This document shows positions 26,907 to 36,318 of a stretch of 64,000 bases of DNA, piece after piece. The translations under genes were made by a program, and so were the position numbers. This stretch comes from Opitutia bacterium ISCC 52 (GTDB lineage: Bacteria > Verrucomicrobiota > Verrucomicrobiia > Opitutales > UBA2995): assembly GCA_014529675.2 (NCBI GenBank), contig CP076040.1:1426001-1490000 (forward strand). Direction: 5' to 3'. The notes below the pieces were generated by a model. That model was not told the DNA's origin, made no database searches, and saw only the letters and a list, made by a program, of their open reading frames with translations. Position 1 is the first letter of the stretch. Every line of letters starts with the position of its first letter.

Positions 26907-28440
26907 GCTGCTTGGACTCATGCTTCAAGAAAACCGGTGAACTCCAACCCCATTGGTCATTGCGCTGTCTTACTCGCATATAATAATTATGCCCTTCTTT
27001 ACTCTCATCTTCCCATTCACCGTTCCATTTCCACTGGTTTGGTTCTGGTGCTCGATTGAAGCGGTAGGCGGGTGAATCAATGTCCTTTAATACACCTGAG
27101 CGCGCGCCCTTCATGAGCTTTGCCAGCGGCCATTCAACTTTTTTGCCGTTAAGATTTGCCCACACCATTCCGTTGCGAGGCATCTTTACTTCTATGCAGA
27201 CCCCTTGAGACATATTGGTGGAATTATTGGGGTTTCCACTAGTTACTGTTTCGAATGTTACGGCCTGGCTTCCTGACTCAATGATTTTACTGGTGTAGTA
27301 ACTGCTCATAGCATCTGCCTCTACGGGGGAGACTACCTCCTGTCCACGGAAACGGGGCTCGACGGCCAAAATTTCGCCATCTCCTATACCTAGTTCTGCT
27401 AGCCAGTTGCAGGATTTGTGGCGTGCTCCCCATCCCAATTCTAAATAAATTTTGGTGTGAACCATTTCATTGGCTGATGGATTGGGAGTATCCATTTCAT
27501 ATTGTGAAAAGCGTTTCACCAGAACGCCGTCTCGCAAAATGTCCACGCAGTCAATGGCCCCACCGGCTTGCAGTGCCAATTCGATCTTTCGTTGTTCTTC
27601 AGCATCGATTACCGAGCCCATTGGCGTACCATTTACCTGGAAACGCAGATCCATACGGTCACCCGTGAGTGCAAACATGCGGCGTTGTAATAGTGCCTCC
27701 CATACATCTTCTCGATTACCCGATGCTGCCCAGAGTCCAGTCATGCCATGTCCATAGCTTCCAGGGTGAGCGCTATGATGATCGGTGCCTCCTGAAAATC
27801 CAATAACATGCCCCTGCTGTAACCCGTATTGGATGGTGCTTTCCCAATCACTGGGTCCCATCGAATGGAGAAACGGTTTGATGTTTTCCGAAGACTCGGA
27901 GCAACCGTGCATGGAGAGCATTTCTACGAACGGTGCAAACTCCGGATTAAATGTGTTCCAGTCGATACCGCGTGTTCCCTTGAGATATCCAACATGGTGG
28001 GGTTGTGCGATTGAATCTTTTCCTTGCTCACGCAGTGTCCTAAGTTGGTTGTGGAGGTCGTCCAAGTCTTTTGGATACAGGATGTCTCCATCGAAATCCT
28101 TGTAGAGCATGTTTCTGTCGCCGTCGGAGCAGTAATGGACTTCGAAGCCTGGAAACACGACAAAGTTTCCTTCGTCATTATACTCTTTCAAAGTTTCCAT
28201 CATCTTAGGCCAGCCTTTCTTTAGCTTGGCAAATCCCTCTTCATGGAAGTCGATGATGTATTGAATATCTTCGTTGGGTTTCGGCATGTCCGGCCAGTGA
28301 GCATGACCTGTGATGCTTACAAAATCCAATCGCTCGCGAGCATTGCAAAGTGCGTCCTCCAACGAGCCATGTGCGTAGGAAATACCGCAATGGTTATGCA
28401 TGTCACCGAAGAGCAGTTTAAAATCACTGAATGAAATCAT
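26896..28440 (-). CDS. DUF3604/PHP-like metal-dependent protein
   Basis: The ATG at 28440 gives 514 residues and places the start 16 bases after the MFS stop; the longer frame overlaps the transporter. The N-terminus has the PHP-type metal motif GDMHNHCGISYAHG, then a second histidine block (SITGHAHWPD), AQPHHVGYL, FSGGTDHHSAHPGSYG and RRMFALTGDRMDLRF, as in DUF3604. The C-terminal third has a beta-sandwich-like part ending in YYMRVRQRNDQWGWSSP. No signal peptide. Possibly a phosphoesterase or hydrolase acting on material imported by the adjacent transporter; function unproven. Confidence 0.75.
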   Translation of the reverse strand: MISFSDFKLLFGDMHNHCGISYAHGSLEDALCNARERLDFVSITGHAHWPDMPKPNEDIQYIIDFHEEGFAKLKKGWPKMMETLKEYNDEGNFVVFPGFEVHYCSDGDRNMLYKDFDGDILYPKDLDDLHNQLRTLREQGKDSIAQPHHVGYLKGTRGIDWNTFNPEFAPFVEMLSMHGCSESSENIKPFLHSMGPSDWESTIQYGLQQGHVIGFSGGTDHHSAHPGSYGHGMTGLWAASGNREDVWEALLQRRMFALTGDRMDLRFQVNGTPMGSVIDAEEQRKIELALQAGGAIDCVDILRDGVLVKRFSQYEMDTPNPSANEMVHTKIYLELGWGARHKSCNWLAELGIGDGEILAVEPRFRGQEVVSPVEADAMSSYYTSKIIESGSQAVTFETVTSGNPNNSTNMSQGVCIEVKMPRNGMVWANLNGKKVEWPLAKLMKGARSGVLKDIDSPAYRFNRAPEPNQWKWNGEWEDESKEGHNYYMRVRQRNDQWGWSSPVFLKHESKQPII

Positions 28441-28456
28441 GAAATTATTCTTAGGG

Positions 28457-29842
28457 TTATTCGGGTAAGTCCTCACCTTGGGTCTCAGGTGCGTATCGTA
28501 CAATGATCAAGCCCAAGAGAAAGAACACGCTCAGCCAAGCGGCCGTTTGATTGGTTGTAAACCCCATAGATCCCTGCATCCATGCTGTTAGGAACAACAC
28601 CGGCGCAGCTATGATACGTCCCAGGTTAAAACACAAGCCGCCTCCCGTTCCTCGCAATCTGGATGGAAATAATTCAGGAAAGTAAATCGCGTAACCGGCA
28701 TGTATGCCACTCACCAGAAATCCGAACACCGGCAGGGCCCACCAATAAAAGCCAATACTCATATCGGTAAATAATCCAAACAAGAGGGCACTGCTTGCGA
28801 ATCCTCCAATGAAGAAAAAGGAAAACGCTCCTCGACGCCCGATTCGCTCACTGACGGGCCCAAATGCGAGCATGCCTAACAGCCCCCCTGTCATGACTAG
28901 GAAGTGGCCTTTCATTTCGGTCTTTTTGATCTCGCTGAAATTCGCTTCCAGTGCGGCCGCATTATCGACCATAGATCCTTCGTTCTGAGAAACGACTTCT
29001 CGCTCCGCAGCGCTTCTCATCAGGTTCCTTCCATAGATCTTTACACCCCAAAAGGTGGCCAGACCGATCGCTGCTAGAGCGACGCCGACTAAGGTTCGCC
29101 TTCGAAGTTCACCTTTAAATAAATCACCAATTCTCCCAGTGCGTTTAGTCGGATCCGTTTTCGCGATCTCGCGCGCTTTCTTCCAGCTCTCCGGTTCCTT
29201 CAATTTTACACGAATCCAAATGGTCAACAACGCGGGAAGGACACCAATCCCAAAAGCCAGCCGCCAGTTTAGATCCGGAATCGCTTCCGTATTCAGTGCA
29301 GGATTTCCCACAATGAAAGCACCTGCAGCAATAGCCAAATAGGAGCCCAAAGTGCTGGTTGCATGAAAAATCCCCAACGAACGGACGCGTGCCCATTTTG
29401 GAAAAACCTCTGCCACCATCGCGCTGGCCACGGCCCATTCTCCGCCCACGCCCATAGCAACAAAGAAGCGCAATACGATCACTTGCCAGGCCTCTTGGGC
29501 AAAAGCGGTCATGCAGGTAAATATAGAATACACCAGGATCGTAATGACCATGGTGCGTGCCCGGCCAATGCGGTCACTTAGCATTCCGAAAAATACGCCG
29601 CCCACTGCACCGCCAACTAGGAATACCCCCAATGCAATTTTCGCTACGGCATCTCGATTATCTGCCGGAACGTCTGGGGGTAGGAGGGACGCCATCATTT
29701 CGTTCATACTGGTAACGAAAATCTGACCTTCGAAAATATCGAAGATCCAACCCAATGACGCGATCAAGAGTACCAGCCATTGATAGCGGGTTACGCCTTT
29801 CCACCACGGGCTGTCCTTTGTGCGTTTGGTAGATTCGCTCAT
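28457..29842 (-). CDS. MFS transporter (metabolite:H+ symporter-like), 12 membrane helices
   Basis: 461 residues with repeated hydrophobic segments and the two MFS signature loops, FGMLSDRIGRARTM after helix 2 and GPVSERIGRRGAF after helix 8. An acidic WIFDIFEGQIF in the first helix and a periplasmic insert around residues 270-300 are notable. It belongs to the sugar or organic-acid symporter branch; the substrate is unknown. It is the first gene of a tight operon with the DUF3604 protein. Confidence 0.88.
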   Translation of the reverse strand: MSESTKRTKDSPWWKGVTRYQWLVLLIASLGWIFDIFEGQIFVTSMNEMMASLLPPDVPADNRDAVAKIALGVFLVGGAVGGVFFGMLSDRIGRARTMVITILVYSIFTCMTAFAQEAWQVIVLRFFVAMGVGGEWAVASAMVAEVFPKWARVRSLGIFHATSTLGSYLAIAAGAFIVGNPALNTEAIPDLNWRLAFGIGVLPALLTIWIRVKLKEPESWKKAREIAKTDPTKRTGRIGDLFKGELRRRTLVGVALAAIGLATFWGVKIYGRNLMRSAAEREVVSQNEGSMVDNAAALEANFSEIKKTEMKGHFLVMTGGLLGMLAFGPVSERIGRRGAFSFFFIGGFASSALLFGLFTDMSIGFYWWALPVFGFLVSGIHAGYAIYFPELFPSRLRGTGGGLCFNLGRIIAAPVLFLTAWMQGSMGFTTNQTAAWLSVFFLLGLIIVRYAPETQGEDLPE

Positions 29843-29907
29843 GGTTTGAACCTTGTGGCTAAAACCGCATATGACTTAAATGATAAATCCTTCAAGCGAT
29901 GCTTCTT

Positions 29908-31188
29908 TTAATCTAAAGTAATCTTTCTGCTATCTGCATGATAGCGAGAGCGCCTACCTGATTCGTAAGACATTTGAGCCATGATGGTTGCTACAGCATG
30001 GCGATAGCCGGCTTCCAATGGAGCATGGGGCTCTGCATTTCCGCGCAAGGCTTGGAACCAATTTTGAAAATGGTCCGGGCGCTTAATATCCTCGACCTCG
30101 TTTTTGCCTCGGATGGATCCATCGCGATTGATGCCACCTTCAGCGGTGTAAATTGCCGTGCCGCGGCGCTCAAGTTCAAGGGTTCCTTTTTCGCCGAGTA
30201 GTCGGGTTCGATTGCCGCTACTGTTTCCAAAATTGGTTGTATAGGTAACCACCGTGTCTTCGGGGTAACTCCATATCGCATCGATCTGGTCTGGAGCAGT
30301 GAATTTGTAGTCATCTTTCCAGGTGTAAGTACCCCCGTGGCAATTACAGGTTTTCGGTATGCTGAGACCGGTCAGGTAATGAACGAGGTCGATATAGTGA
30401 CTGCCCCATTGTGGCACCGGTCCTTGGCAAAATTCATAGTAGCCATACCAGCCCGTATAGAGAACGGGGTCGAAAGGTTTGTCCGTTCTTCCATTGGTGA
30501 ATTCATCCCAATCAAGGTCTTCCTTTCTGACAGTTCGATCGACTCGTTTGTACCAATAAGGTTCGGCCGCATTGCGTACCTGTTCCACACGAGAGAGGTG
30601 ACCCAGAATACCTGTTTCCATCAGTTTTTGTACCCCCACGTTGGAAGGCTCGGTGCGTTGTTGCGTACCGACTTGCACGATGATCTTGGCTTCTTGGGCG
30701 GCATCTACCGCCCGCTTAAGTGCATCGAACTCAATACCCAGTGGCTTTTCCGCATAACAATGTTTGCCAGCCTCGGCCACCGCTTCCAGGTGAAGCGTAT
30801 GAACATGATCAGGAGAAGCGATCATCACCGCGTCCAGATCTTTCATCTCCAACATGTCCCGGTAGGTCGAAAATTGCTTGGGACTTTTTCCAGTGTAATC
30901 CTTTACATTGGCTGCAGCTTTTTCTCGAGCCGGTTTGTAAGGATCGCATACCGCTACGACTACGAGGTTCTCTCCTTGGGCATGCTGTTTCACATAGCGC
31001 TGGTGAGTTCCGAAACCACGTTGTCCACAACCGATTTGGCCGATGCGAATGCGGTCGTTGGCTCCTACACTGCGCGTGTAGGAAGAGGCCGAAGCTTTGA
31101 GTGGCAATGCACCTAGCGCAGAGGCAGCAGCATGGCCTAGAAAAGTGCGACGTGAGATAGAGTAGGGTGATTCTTTATCTTGTTTCAT
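29908..31188 (-). CDS. Tat-exported Gfo/Idh/MocA oxidoreductase
   Basis: 426 residues from the ATG at 31188, where the product begins with a Tat signal (SISRRTFLGHAAASALGALPL); 22 further upstream codons add nothing. The Rossmann motif is IGQIGCGQRG near residue 50, and the family's EKPLG lysine block (YAEKPLGIEF) is present, followed by WGSHYIDLVHY. Exported NAD(P)-binding Gfo/Idh proteins with tightly held cofactor are common in this phylum and include glycoside hydrolase families such as GH109 (alpha-N-acetylgalactosaminidase). It lies 65 bases upstream of the MFS gene on the same strand. Confidence 0.88.
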   Translation of the reverse strand: MKQDKESPYSISRRTFLGHAAASALGALPLKASASSYTRSVGANDRIRIGQIGCGQRGFGTHQRYVKQHAQGENLVVVAVCDPYKPAREKAAANVKDYTGKSPKQFSTYRDMLEMKDLDAVMIASPDHVHTLHLEAVAEAGKHCYAEKPLGIEFDALKRAVDAAQEAKIIVQVGTQQRTEPSNVGVQKLMETGILGHLSRVEQVRNAAEPYWYKRVDRTVRKEDLDWDEFTNGRTDKPFDPVLYTGWYGYYEFCQGPVPQWGSHYIDLVHYLTGLSIPKTCNCHGGTYTWKDDYKFTAPDQIDAIWSYPEDTVVTYTTNFGNSSGNRTRLLGEKGTLELERRGTAIYTAEGGINRDGSIRGKNEVEDIKRPDHFQNWFQALRGNAEPHAPLEAGYRHAVATIMAQMSYESGRRSRYHADSRKITLD

Positions 31189-31371
31189 GGGGTTTAGACT
31201 TGGGTTCGAAGAAACGACTAATTCAGATTCAAAAACCTTATCCGAATTGAGCAACCTCTAAACTAGGTTCCACAGAGGATCACCTAGACTCCCTTCGCCT
31301 ATCAAAATGAAATCAGCTCCGCGCCAACAACGTCTTATTCTGCCGCATGGATTACAAAAATAATCTATGAA

Positions 31372-31569
31372 CTAACGCTTTGGCTCCCAGTGAAACGTCT
31401 CACCTGTCGTCACAACCTTGAGGTCGGTGAACGAAGTTCCTAAGGGTGCGAAGGTTTTAGGCGCTTGAGAAATCAACTGGCTCATGGTTTTTACATAAGC
31501 TGCGTCATCGGCCAGGTTCTGCCATTCTTCCGGATCCTCATTCAGATCATAGAGTTCTTCAGAGCCTTC
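31372..31569 (-). pseudogene. C-terminal remnant of a sulfatase
   Basis: A frame closing at TAG 31372-31374 encodes about 64 residues with the sulfatase C-terminal signature: HEGSEELYDLNEDPEEWQNLA, then TSQL-like helix, and the closing GETFHWEPKR typical of iduronate-sulfatase relatives. The first 400 residues are missing. It joins within about 20 bases to the 5' part of a polyphosphate-kinase-2-like gene on the same strand, so two unrelated genes are fused here. Confidence 0.75.
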
Positions 31570-31775
31570 ATGAGCTCCGCTTGAAGTTGGGCTTTGTTCA
31601 CTTCGTATTCCTTTCTCCGCATGGGCTTTTCATACGGATAGATGCCACTCTTGTACAGCTTTTTCAGGGTAGCCTTTTTAGATTCACATGGAGCTACTTC
31701 AATGGATCCATGTACGAGGTCTGGAGCTACCTGTTCGGATAAGTCTTCAGGTAACTCTATTGACTTCTTAGGCAT
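31570..31775 (-). pseudogene. N-terminal fragment of a polyphosphate kinase 2-like protein
   Basis: From an ATG at 31775 about 68 residues read in the style of PPK2 N-termini: LKKLYKSGIYPYEKPMRRKE then YEVNKAQLQAEL, where PPK2 continues into WVKxTG and the Walker motif FEGRDAAGKG. Here the frame instead enters the sulfatase remnant out of phase and stops at 31542 after MKALKNSMI. The kinase domain is absent. The family call rests on the YE..LxxLQxEL pattern and is moderate. Confidence 0.6.
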
Positions 31776-31797
31776 GGCGGGGAGGAGGTGTTTCTTC

Positions 31798-32078
31798 TAT
31801 TCTTTCTCAGATGATTCTTTTTCGGTCTTTTTCATCTTGCTGTGTCCGAAGGCCTCGATCATTCCCAAGTCTGTTTGTAGTCGAGGGTGATTCGAGCGTA
31901 GTTGTGGAAGGTTGGGTCGGTCATTATGGTTCGGTAAAAAGCGTAATCTTCTTCGCACTTAGGACAAGTCGTAATGCTCGCAAAATTGAAGATACCTTCC
32001 CTTAAATGGCTCCCCCGTAGATGGATCTAAAATGTGGTGAAATTTTTTAGCCCGTTCAAAGCGAGTATTGATCCAAAG
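31798..32078 (-). pseudogene. Frameshifted remnant of an unidentified gene
   Basis: Three overlapping minus-strand frames carry coding-like sequence in sequence order: TRFERAKKFHHILDPSTG with GRYLQFCEHYDLS, then EEDYAFYRTIMTDPTF with HNYARITLDYKQTW, then GMIEAFGHSKMKKTEK to a TAG at 31798. At least two indels would be needed to join them. I do not recognise the family. Its 5' end is cut by the divergent sulfatase gene that starts at 32104, and its 3' end is 22 bases from the PPK2 stump. Confidence 0.5.
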
Positions 32079-32103
32079 TCATTTTTTCGTAACCCTAAAT
32101 AAA

Positions 32104-33489
32104 ATGAACGATTTCCGAATGAATAAGTTGAGCTCAATGTTCAGCACTTGCCTGCTCTTTCTGTTAATGGCGGCCGTGGGATTGTTCAAAATCCCGGCAT
32201 TTGCAGAGCCCCAAAACATCCTGATCATCACGGCCGACAATCTCGGGTATGGGGATATTAAGAGCTACAATCCGGACTCGATGATCCTAACTCCACGGCT
32301 GGACCGCCTGGCAACAGAGAGTGCACGATTAACAAGTTTCTATACGGCATCTTCCACTTGCACGGTGTCGCGAGCCTGTTTGTTAACGGGGCGTATTCCG
32401 CAACGTCATGGCTTGGACTATCAACTGCCAGGCTTGGAAGGTAATTATGGTGTGGGCTTGAATCAGAATGAGGTGCTGATTCCTCAGGTGTTGAAGGCCG
32501 CACCCGAGCCCTACGTCACGGGGTGCTTTGGAAAATGGAATATTGGTTTCGCCGCAGGATCGCGTCCGACGGAGCGAGGATTTGATGAATTTGTCGGGCA
32601 TGCTTCAGGCAACATGGACTACTATACACATAACTACCGTTTGAAGCACGACCTCTATGAAGGCACCGAGGAGTTGGACCGGATAGGCGAGTACGCTACG
32701 GACATCTTTGCCGATGCTGCGATTGATTTTATTGAACGACGTTCAAAAGAAGAGCAGCCCTGGTTCTGTTACTTACCCTTTAATGCCCCTCACTTTCCCA
32801 GTGCCAGAAACAAGCAGCCTGGGGAACCGAATATTTGGCAGGCTCCGGATAGGGCTTTTGAAGCCTACGGTTGGTCGCCCGAGGAACAGAATTATGAGAA
32901 GCGGTATGCCGCTGTGGTGACTGCTCTCGATCAGGCGATTGGTCGTGTGCTCGATGCATTGAATGAGGCAGGAGTCGCAGATAACACCTTTGTCTTCTTC
33001 ATGTCTGACAACGGCGGCTTTCGACTCGATCGTGAAGGCATCGACATAGGCATCAACGACCCATTGAGGTCGGGGGGTGTCACCTGTTGGGAGGGTGGTA
33101 TCCGTGTGGTCGCCATGGCTCGCTGGCCTGGGCAGATTCAAGAAGGCAGTATCATCGATGAAACCCTCTGGTCCCCTGATTTGATGACTGCTTGTGCGGA
33201 GCTCTCTGGAGCTGATTTGCCGAGTGGGGTTGTATTCGATGGTAAAGATCCTCTCCCTATTCTGATGGAGGGAGCCGAGTCAGAGCATGAGTCCTTGTTT
33301 TTTGTGTATCGCAATCATGCCGCTTTGAGGGCGGGTCACTGGAAGATTGTGAGAGTCGATCCTGAACATCCCTGGCAGCTGTACAATTTGAAAGAGGATC
33401 TTTCAGAGTCGAATGATTTGGCGCAACAGAGGCCTGAAAGGGTAGCGAAGTTGGAGGAGTTGTTCAGGGAGTGGGGAGATTCATTTTAG
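32104..33489 (+). CDS. Sulfatase with three altered active-site motifs (CTVSR)
   Basis: 461 residues from the ATG at 32104 (another ATG at 32119), with a signal peptide ending PAFA. Family blocks are present, but three differ from the norm: the metal pair is ADNLG rather than ADDLG (Asp46 to Asn), the formylglycine site is C86-T-V-S-R with Val at the Pro/Ala position, and GKWNIG replaces GKWHLG. The later FMSDNGGF is normal. The C-terminus is complete (LRAGHWKIVRV, WQLYNLKEDLSE). It may be a specialised subgroup or a pseudoenzyme. The stop codon is part of the palindrome that follows. Confidence 0.85.
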   Translation: MNDFRMNKLSSMFSTCLLFLLMAAVGLFKIPAFAEPQNILIITADNLGYGDIKSYNPDSMILTPRLDRLATESARLTSFYTASSTCTVSRACLLTGRIPQRHGLDYQLPGLEGNYGVGLNQNEVLIPQVLKAAPEPYVTGCFGKWNIGFAAGSRPTERGFDEFVGHASGNMDYYTHNYRLKHDLYEGTEELDRIGEYATDIFADAAIDFIERRSKEEQPWFCYLPFNAPHFPSARNKQPGEPNIWQAPDRAFEAYGWSPEEQNYEKRYAAVVTALDQAIGRVLDALNEAGVADNTFVFFMSDNGGFRLDREGIDIGINDPLRSGGVTCWEGGIRVVAMARWPGQIQEGSIIDETLWSPDLMTACAELSGADLPSGVVFDGKDPLPILMEGAESEHESLFFVYRNHAALRAGHWKIVRVDPEHPWQLYNLKEDLSESNDLAQQRPERVAKLEELFREWGDSF

Positions 33490-33586
33490 GAGCAAATTGT
33501 GTTTCGCATCGCTGTCGGTCAAAGCCTCGGTAGTTCGCGATCTCTATGTCTTAGAATATTCGGGTCGCGAATAAATTTGCTCCTAC
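33487..33586. repeat. REP-like inverted pair (TAGGAGCAAAT family)
   Basis: TAGGAGCAAAT at the left and ATTTGCTCCTA at the right flank about 78 bases, with partial inner complementarity around TTCGCGA. It lies between two convergent sulfatase genes and its left end supplies the TAG stop of the first. Related to the TAGGAG-type repeats elsewhere in the window. Confidence 0.6.
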
Positions 33587-33601
33587 AGAAGAAATGACGG
33601 G

Positions 33602-35158
33602 CTACAGTTTCAACTCCGCCTTCAGCGCCGCGAAACTAGACGGATCGATCTTTGTCTCACCTTCGTTCGTTTGCTTGGGGCCAGGAGTACTTCTGCCATT
33701 TTCAACGTACGCTTTCAGTAGCTGATAAAGCTCTCTTACCTTGTCGTGATTCGTTGAATACACGTTGGTCGTTTCGCTCGGATCGTTTTTAAGGTTGAAA
33801 AGTTGAATGGGAGGTAGGCCAAGGTCTCTGGTTTCATTGGGTCGTGGATAACTCCAGCCTCCGGAACCAGGGCAGAGCAGTAGCTTCCAGTCGCCCTTAC
33901 GAATGGCAAAGGATCCATTGATTGAGTGGTGGACCGTTCCCTCGCGCACTTGTTTGGCTTTGCCTTCGAGAGCGGGAAGGAAACTGACACTATCTTCGGC
34001 GGCGTTGGCAGGAGTGCTGGAATTCGTGATATCGGCCATGGTCGCAAACAAGTCTGTCAGACAGATAGTGGCGTCAGAGGTTTGACCTCCCTTAATGCCA
34101 TTGGGCCAGTTCGTGATAAAGGGCACCCGGTGTCCGGCCTCATAGGCATCAGCTTTGTTGCCTCGGTAGATGCCGCCCGGTTTGTGACCCGCATTTTCGA
34201 GTTCTTCGAATTCAGCTCGAGGAGAACAACCGTTGTCACTCGTGAAGATAAACAGGGTATTGTCGGCCACACCTGCCTTCTCCAGGGTTTCCATAATCTG
34301 ACCCATGTGCCAATCGACTTGCATGACAAAATCGCCATACATGTTGGTGTTACTCAGTCCCATGAATTCTGTAATGGGAAGGATCGGTGTGTGTGGGCTA
34401 GGTAAAGGCAGATAGAGAAAGAAAGGTTCTCCAGTCTCGGCCCGCTCTTCGATGTAGGTTTGGGCACGCTCTACGAAATTAGGGGTCACCAAGGTGTGAT
34501 TGAAATCGGATGCAGTGGGACCTTCGCGCCAGAACCCTTTATAGTCGTGGTTGACGGTGATACGATTGGGTGGGGCAGTAATTTTGCCGTTTTCCACATA
34601 GACATAGGGCGCCATATCGAGTGAGCCGCAGTGACCATAGTAGTAATCAAACCCAATCGCGTCCGGTCCATTGGTCACAGGTGCGCTGTAATCAATAACT
34701 TCTCCGTTCTTTAAATCAAACCGGTCACTGGCCGTTCCTTCTTTAAACACAAAATCCCAACCCAGGTGCCATTTGCCTATCATGGCGGTATGGTAGCCTT
34801 GGTCCTTCAGCAAATCGGCCACGGTGTATCGGTCGGTGTCTATGAGGTGTGTCGATGAGCCGCCGAGCACGCCACGTTTCAGCCGACTGCGCCAACTGTA
34901 TCGCCCTGTGACCACTCCGTAGCGAGTCGGTGTGCAAACACCGGATCCTGAATGAGCGTCGGTAAAACGCATGCCTGCTTCGGCAATGCGATCTAGATGG
35001 GGCGTATGAATTTTCGATTCGGGATTATTGCAGCTCAAGTCTCCCCAGCCAAGATCATCGGCTAAAACGTAGACCACGTTTGGCTTGGCTGCGGAAAGAC
35101 CAAGCGAGAGAAGGAGGAGTGAAAAGAAGCTCAGGAATAGTTTAATCAGGGTATTCAT
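33602..35158 (-). CDS. Secreted sulfatase, arylsulfatase-A-like (CTPTR)
   Basis: 518 residues from the ATG at 35158, giving a signal peptide (MNTLIKLFLSFFSLLLLSLGLSA-AK is the likely cut). All signature blocks are standard: ADDLGWGD, Cys75 in CTPTR, GKWHLG, FTSDNGCSP. A long insert (about residues 150-215) gives the family-typical YYYGHCGSLDMAPY. The C-terminus IRKGDWKLLLCPGSGGW is typical of the arylsulfatase A or N-acetylgalactosamine-6-sulfatase side; the substrate is unproven. It diverges from the NHL propeller with 51 bases between starts. Confidence 0.92.
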   Translation of the reverse strand: MNTLIKLFLSFFSLLLLSLGLSAAKPNVVYVLADDLGWGDLSCNNPESKIHTPHLDRIAEAGMRFTDAHSGSGVCTPTRYGVVTGRYSWRSRLKRGVLGGSSTHLIDTDRYTVADLLKDQGYHTAMIGKWHLGWDFVFKEGTASDRFDLKNGEVIDYSAPVTNGPDAIGFDYYYGHCGSLDMAPYVYVENGKITAPPNRITVNHDYKGFWREGPTASDFNHTLVTPNFVERAQTYIEERAETGEPFFLYLPLPSPHTPILPITEFMGLSNTNMYGDFVMQVDWHMGQIMETLEKAGVADNTLFIFTSDNGCSPRAEFEELENAGHKPGGIYRGNKADAYEAGHRVPFITNWPNGIKGGQTSDATICLTDLFATMADITNSSTPANAAEDSVSFLPALEGKAKQVREGTVHHSINGSFAIRKGDWKLLLCPGSGGWSYPRPNETRDLGLPPIQLFNLKNDPSETTNVYSTNHDKVRELYQLLKAYVENGRSTPGPKQTNEGETKIDPSSFAALKAELKL

Positions 35159-35209
35159 AATATCTCCATTAAGTTGACCCCTCATCCCGACGGTGGCTAG
35201 TCTTTAAAT

Positions 35210-36238
35210 ATGCGTATTGTTTTTGTAATTCTTATTATGGGCATTGGGCCGTTTATCCTGTTCGGGCAAACCTACCCAAATCCCTACCGGGCGGTGGATA
35301 CTTGGGCAACATTTCCAGATGGTCGGAAAATTGGGGCCGTTGGGGATGTGCAAGTCGATCCCGATGGTGTGCATATCTGGGCCGTCGTTCGTTGCGATAG
35401 TGCTGAGCGGGGTCGCTTTGGGAATGAGTGCCTCGACTCCGACCTGGATCCCATTGTGAAGTTCGACGCCGAGGGTAACGCGGTGGAGAGCTTTGGAGGA
35501 GGCATGTTTATTTGGCCACATGGACTCTTTGTTGATGAGGAGAGTAATGTGTGGGTGACCGATGCAGTGAAACCATCTCGCACTCCGGAAGGCACGCGTG
35601 GGCACCAAGTGATTAAATTTAGTTCCACCGGTGAAGAGCTCATGCGGCTCGGCATCCCTGGAAAGGCCGGGAAAGGCGATTATCAGTTCAATTCTCCAGC
35701 TGATGTGGTGATCGGGGACAATGGAAATATCTTCATCGCCGATGGTCACAACCCCGACGGCAACAATCGGGTCATGGTTTATAATAAGGACGGAGAGTTT
35801 CTGCGCAGCTGGGGACAAACGGGTTACGCTCCTGGTGAGTTCCATGCTTTACATGCAATGGCTATTGATAAGAAGGGCCGGCTGTTTATTGCAGATCGTT
35901 TTAATAACCGGCTTCAGATCTTTGACCAAGATGGAACCTTTATTGCTCAATGGACGCAGTTTGGTCGTCCGAGTGGTGTATTCTTTGATGATCATGGAAA
36001 TATCTATGTCTCCGATTCCGAATCCGACAATGTGCAGAATCCTGGGTATGAGATGGGTATACGCATAGGCGATGCAGAAACTGGGTGGGTCAACTACTTC
36101 ATTATGCTGCCCAATGGAGATCCACGTTTTACAAATGGTAATGGAGCGGAATTTGTAACGGTCGATGCCGCAGGCAATGTGTATGGAGGTGAGCCTTTTT
36201 CACGAACCGTTCAGAAATATGTGCGCGTGCGCCCTTGA
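35210..36238 (+). CDS. Secreted NHL-repeat six-bladed beta-propeller
   Basis: 342 residues with a signal peptide ending LFG-QT. NHL-type repeats recur: MFIWPHGLFVDEESNVWVTD, FNSPADVVIGDNGNIFIAD, FHALHAMAIDKKGRLFIADR and GRPSGVFFDDHGNIYVSD. This pattern fits peptidyl-alpha-hydroxyglycine alpha-amidating-lyase-like or SMP-30-like propellers; in bacteria such proteins often have unknown extracellular roles. No obvious catalytic set can be assigned. It shares a divergent promoter region with a sulfatase. Confidence 0.8.
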   Translation: MRIVFVILIMGIGPFILFGQTYPNPYRAVDTWATFPDGRKIGAVGDVQVDPDGVHIWAVVRCDSAERGRFGNECLDSDLDPIVKFDAEGNAVESFGGGMFIWPHGLFVDEESNVWVTDAVKPSRTPEGTRGHQVIKFSSTGEELMRLGIPGKAGKGDYQFNSPADVVIGDNGNIFIADGHNPDGNNRVMVYNKDGEFLRSWGQTGYAPGEFHALHAMAIDKKGRLFIADRFNNRLQIFDQDGTFIAQWTQFGRPSGVFFDDHGNIYVSDSESDNVQNPGYEMGIRIGDAETGWVNYFIMLPNGDPRFTNGNGAEFVTVDAAGNVYGGEPFSRTVQKYVRVRP

Positions 36239-36266
36239 TTTTGAGGGAGATAATATGCCAGTTAAA

Positions 36267-36292
36267 GGTAGGGCGTGATCGCCGAGCGCGCC
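36267..36292. repeat. REP-like element, family C (single)
   Basis: GGTAGGGCGTGATCGCCGAG followed by CGCGCC is a single copy of the palindrome also paired at 1095-1188 and 48931-49020. It stands between the NHL gene and a small hypothetical gene. Confidence 0.5.
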
Positions 36293-36318
36293 GTAGTTCA
36301 CTTACTTCCTAATCAAAC

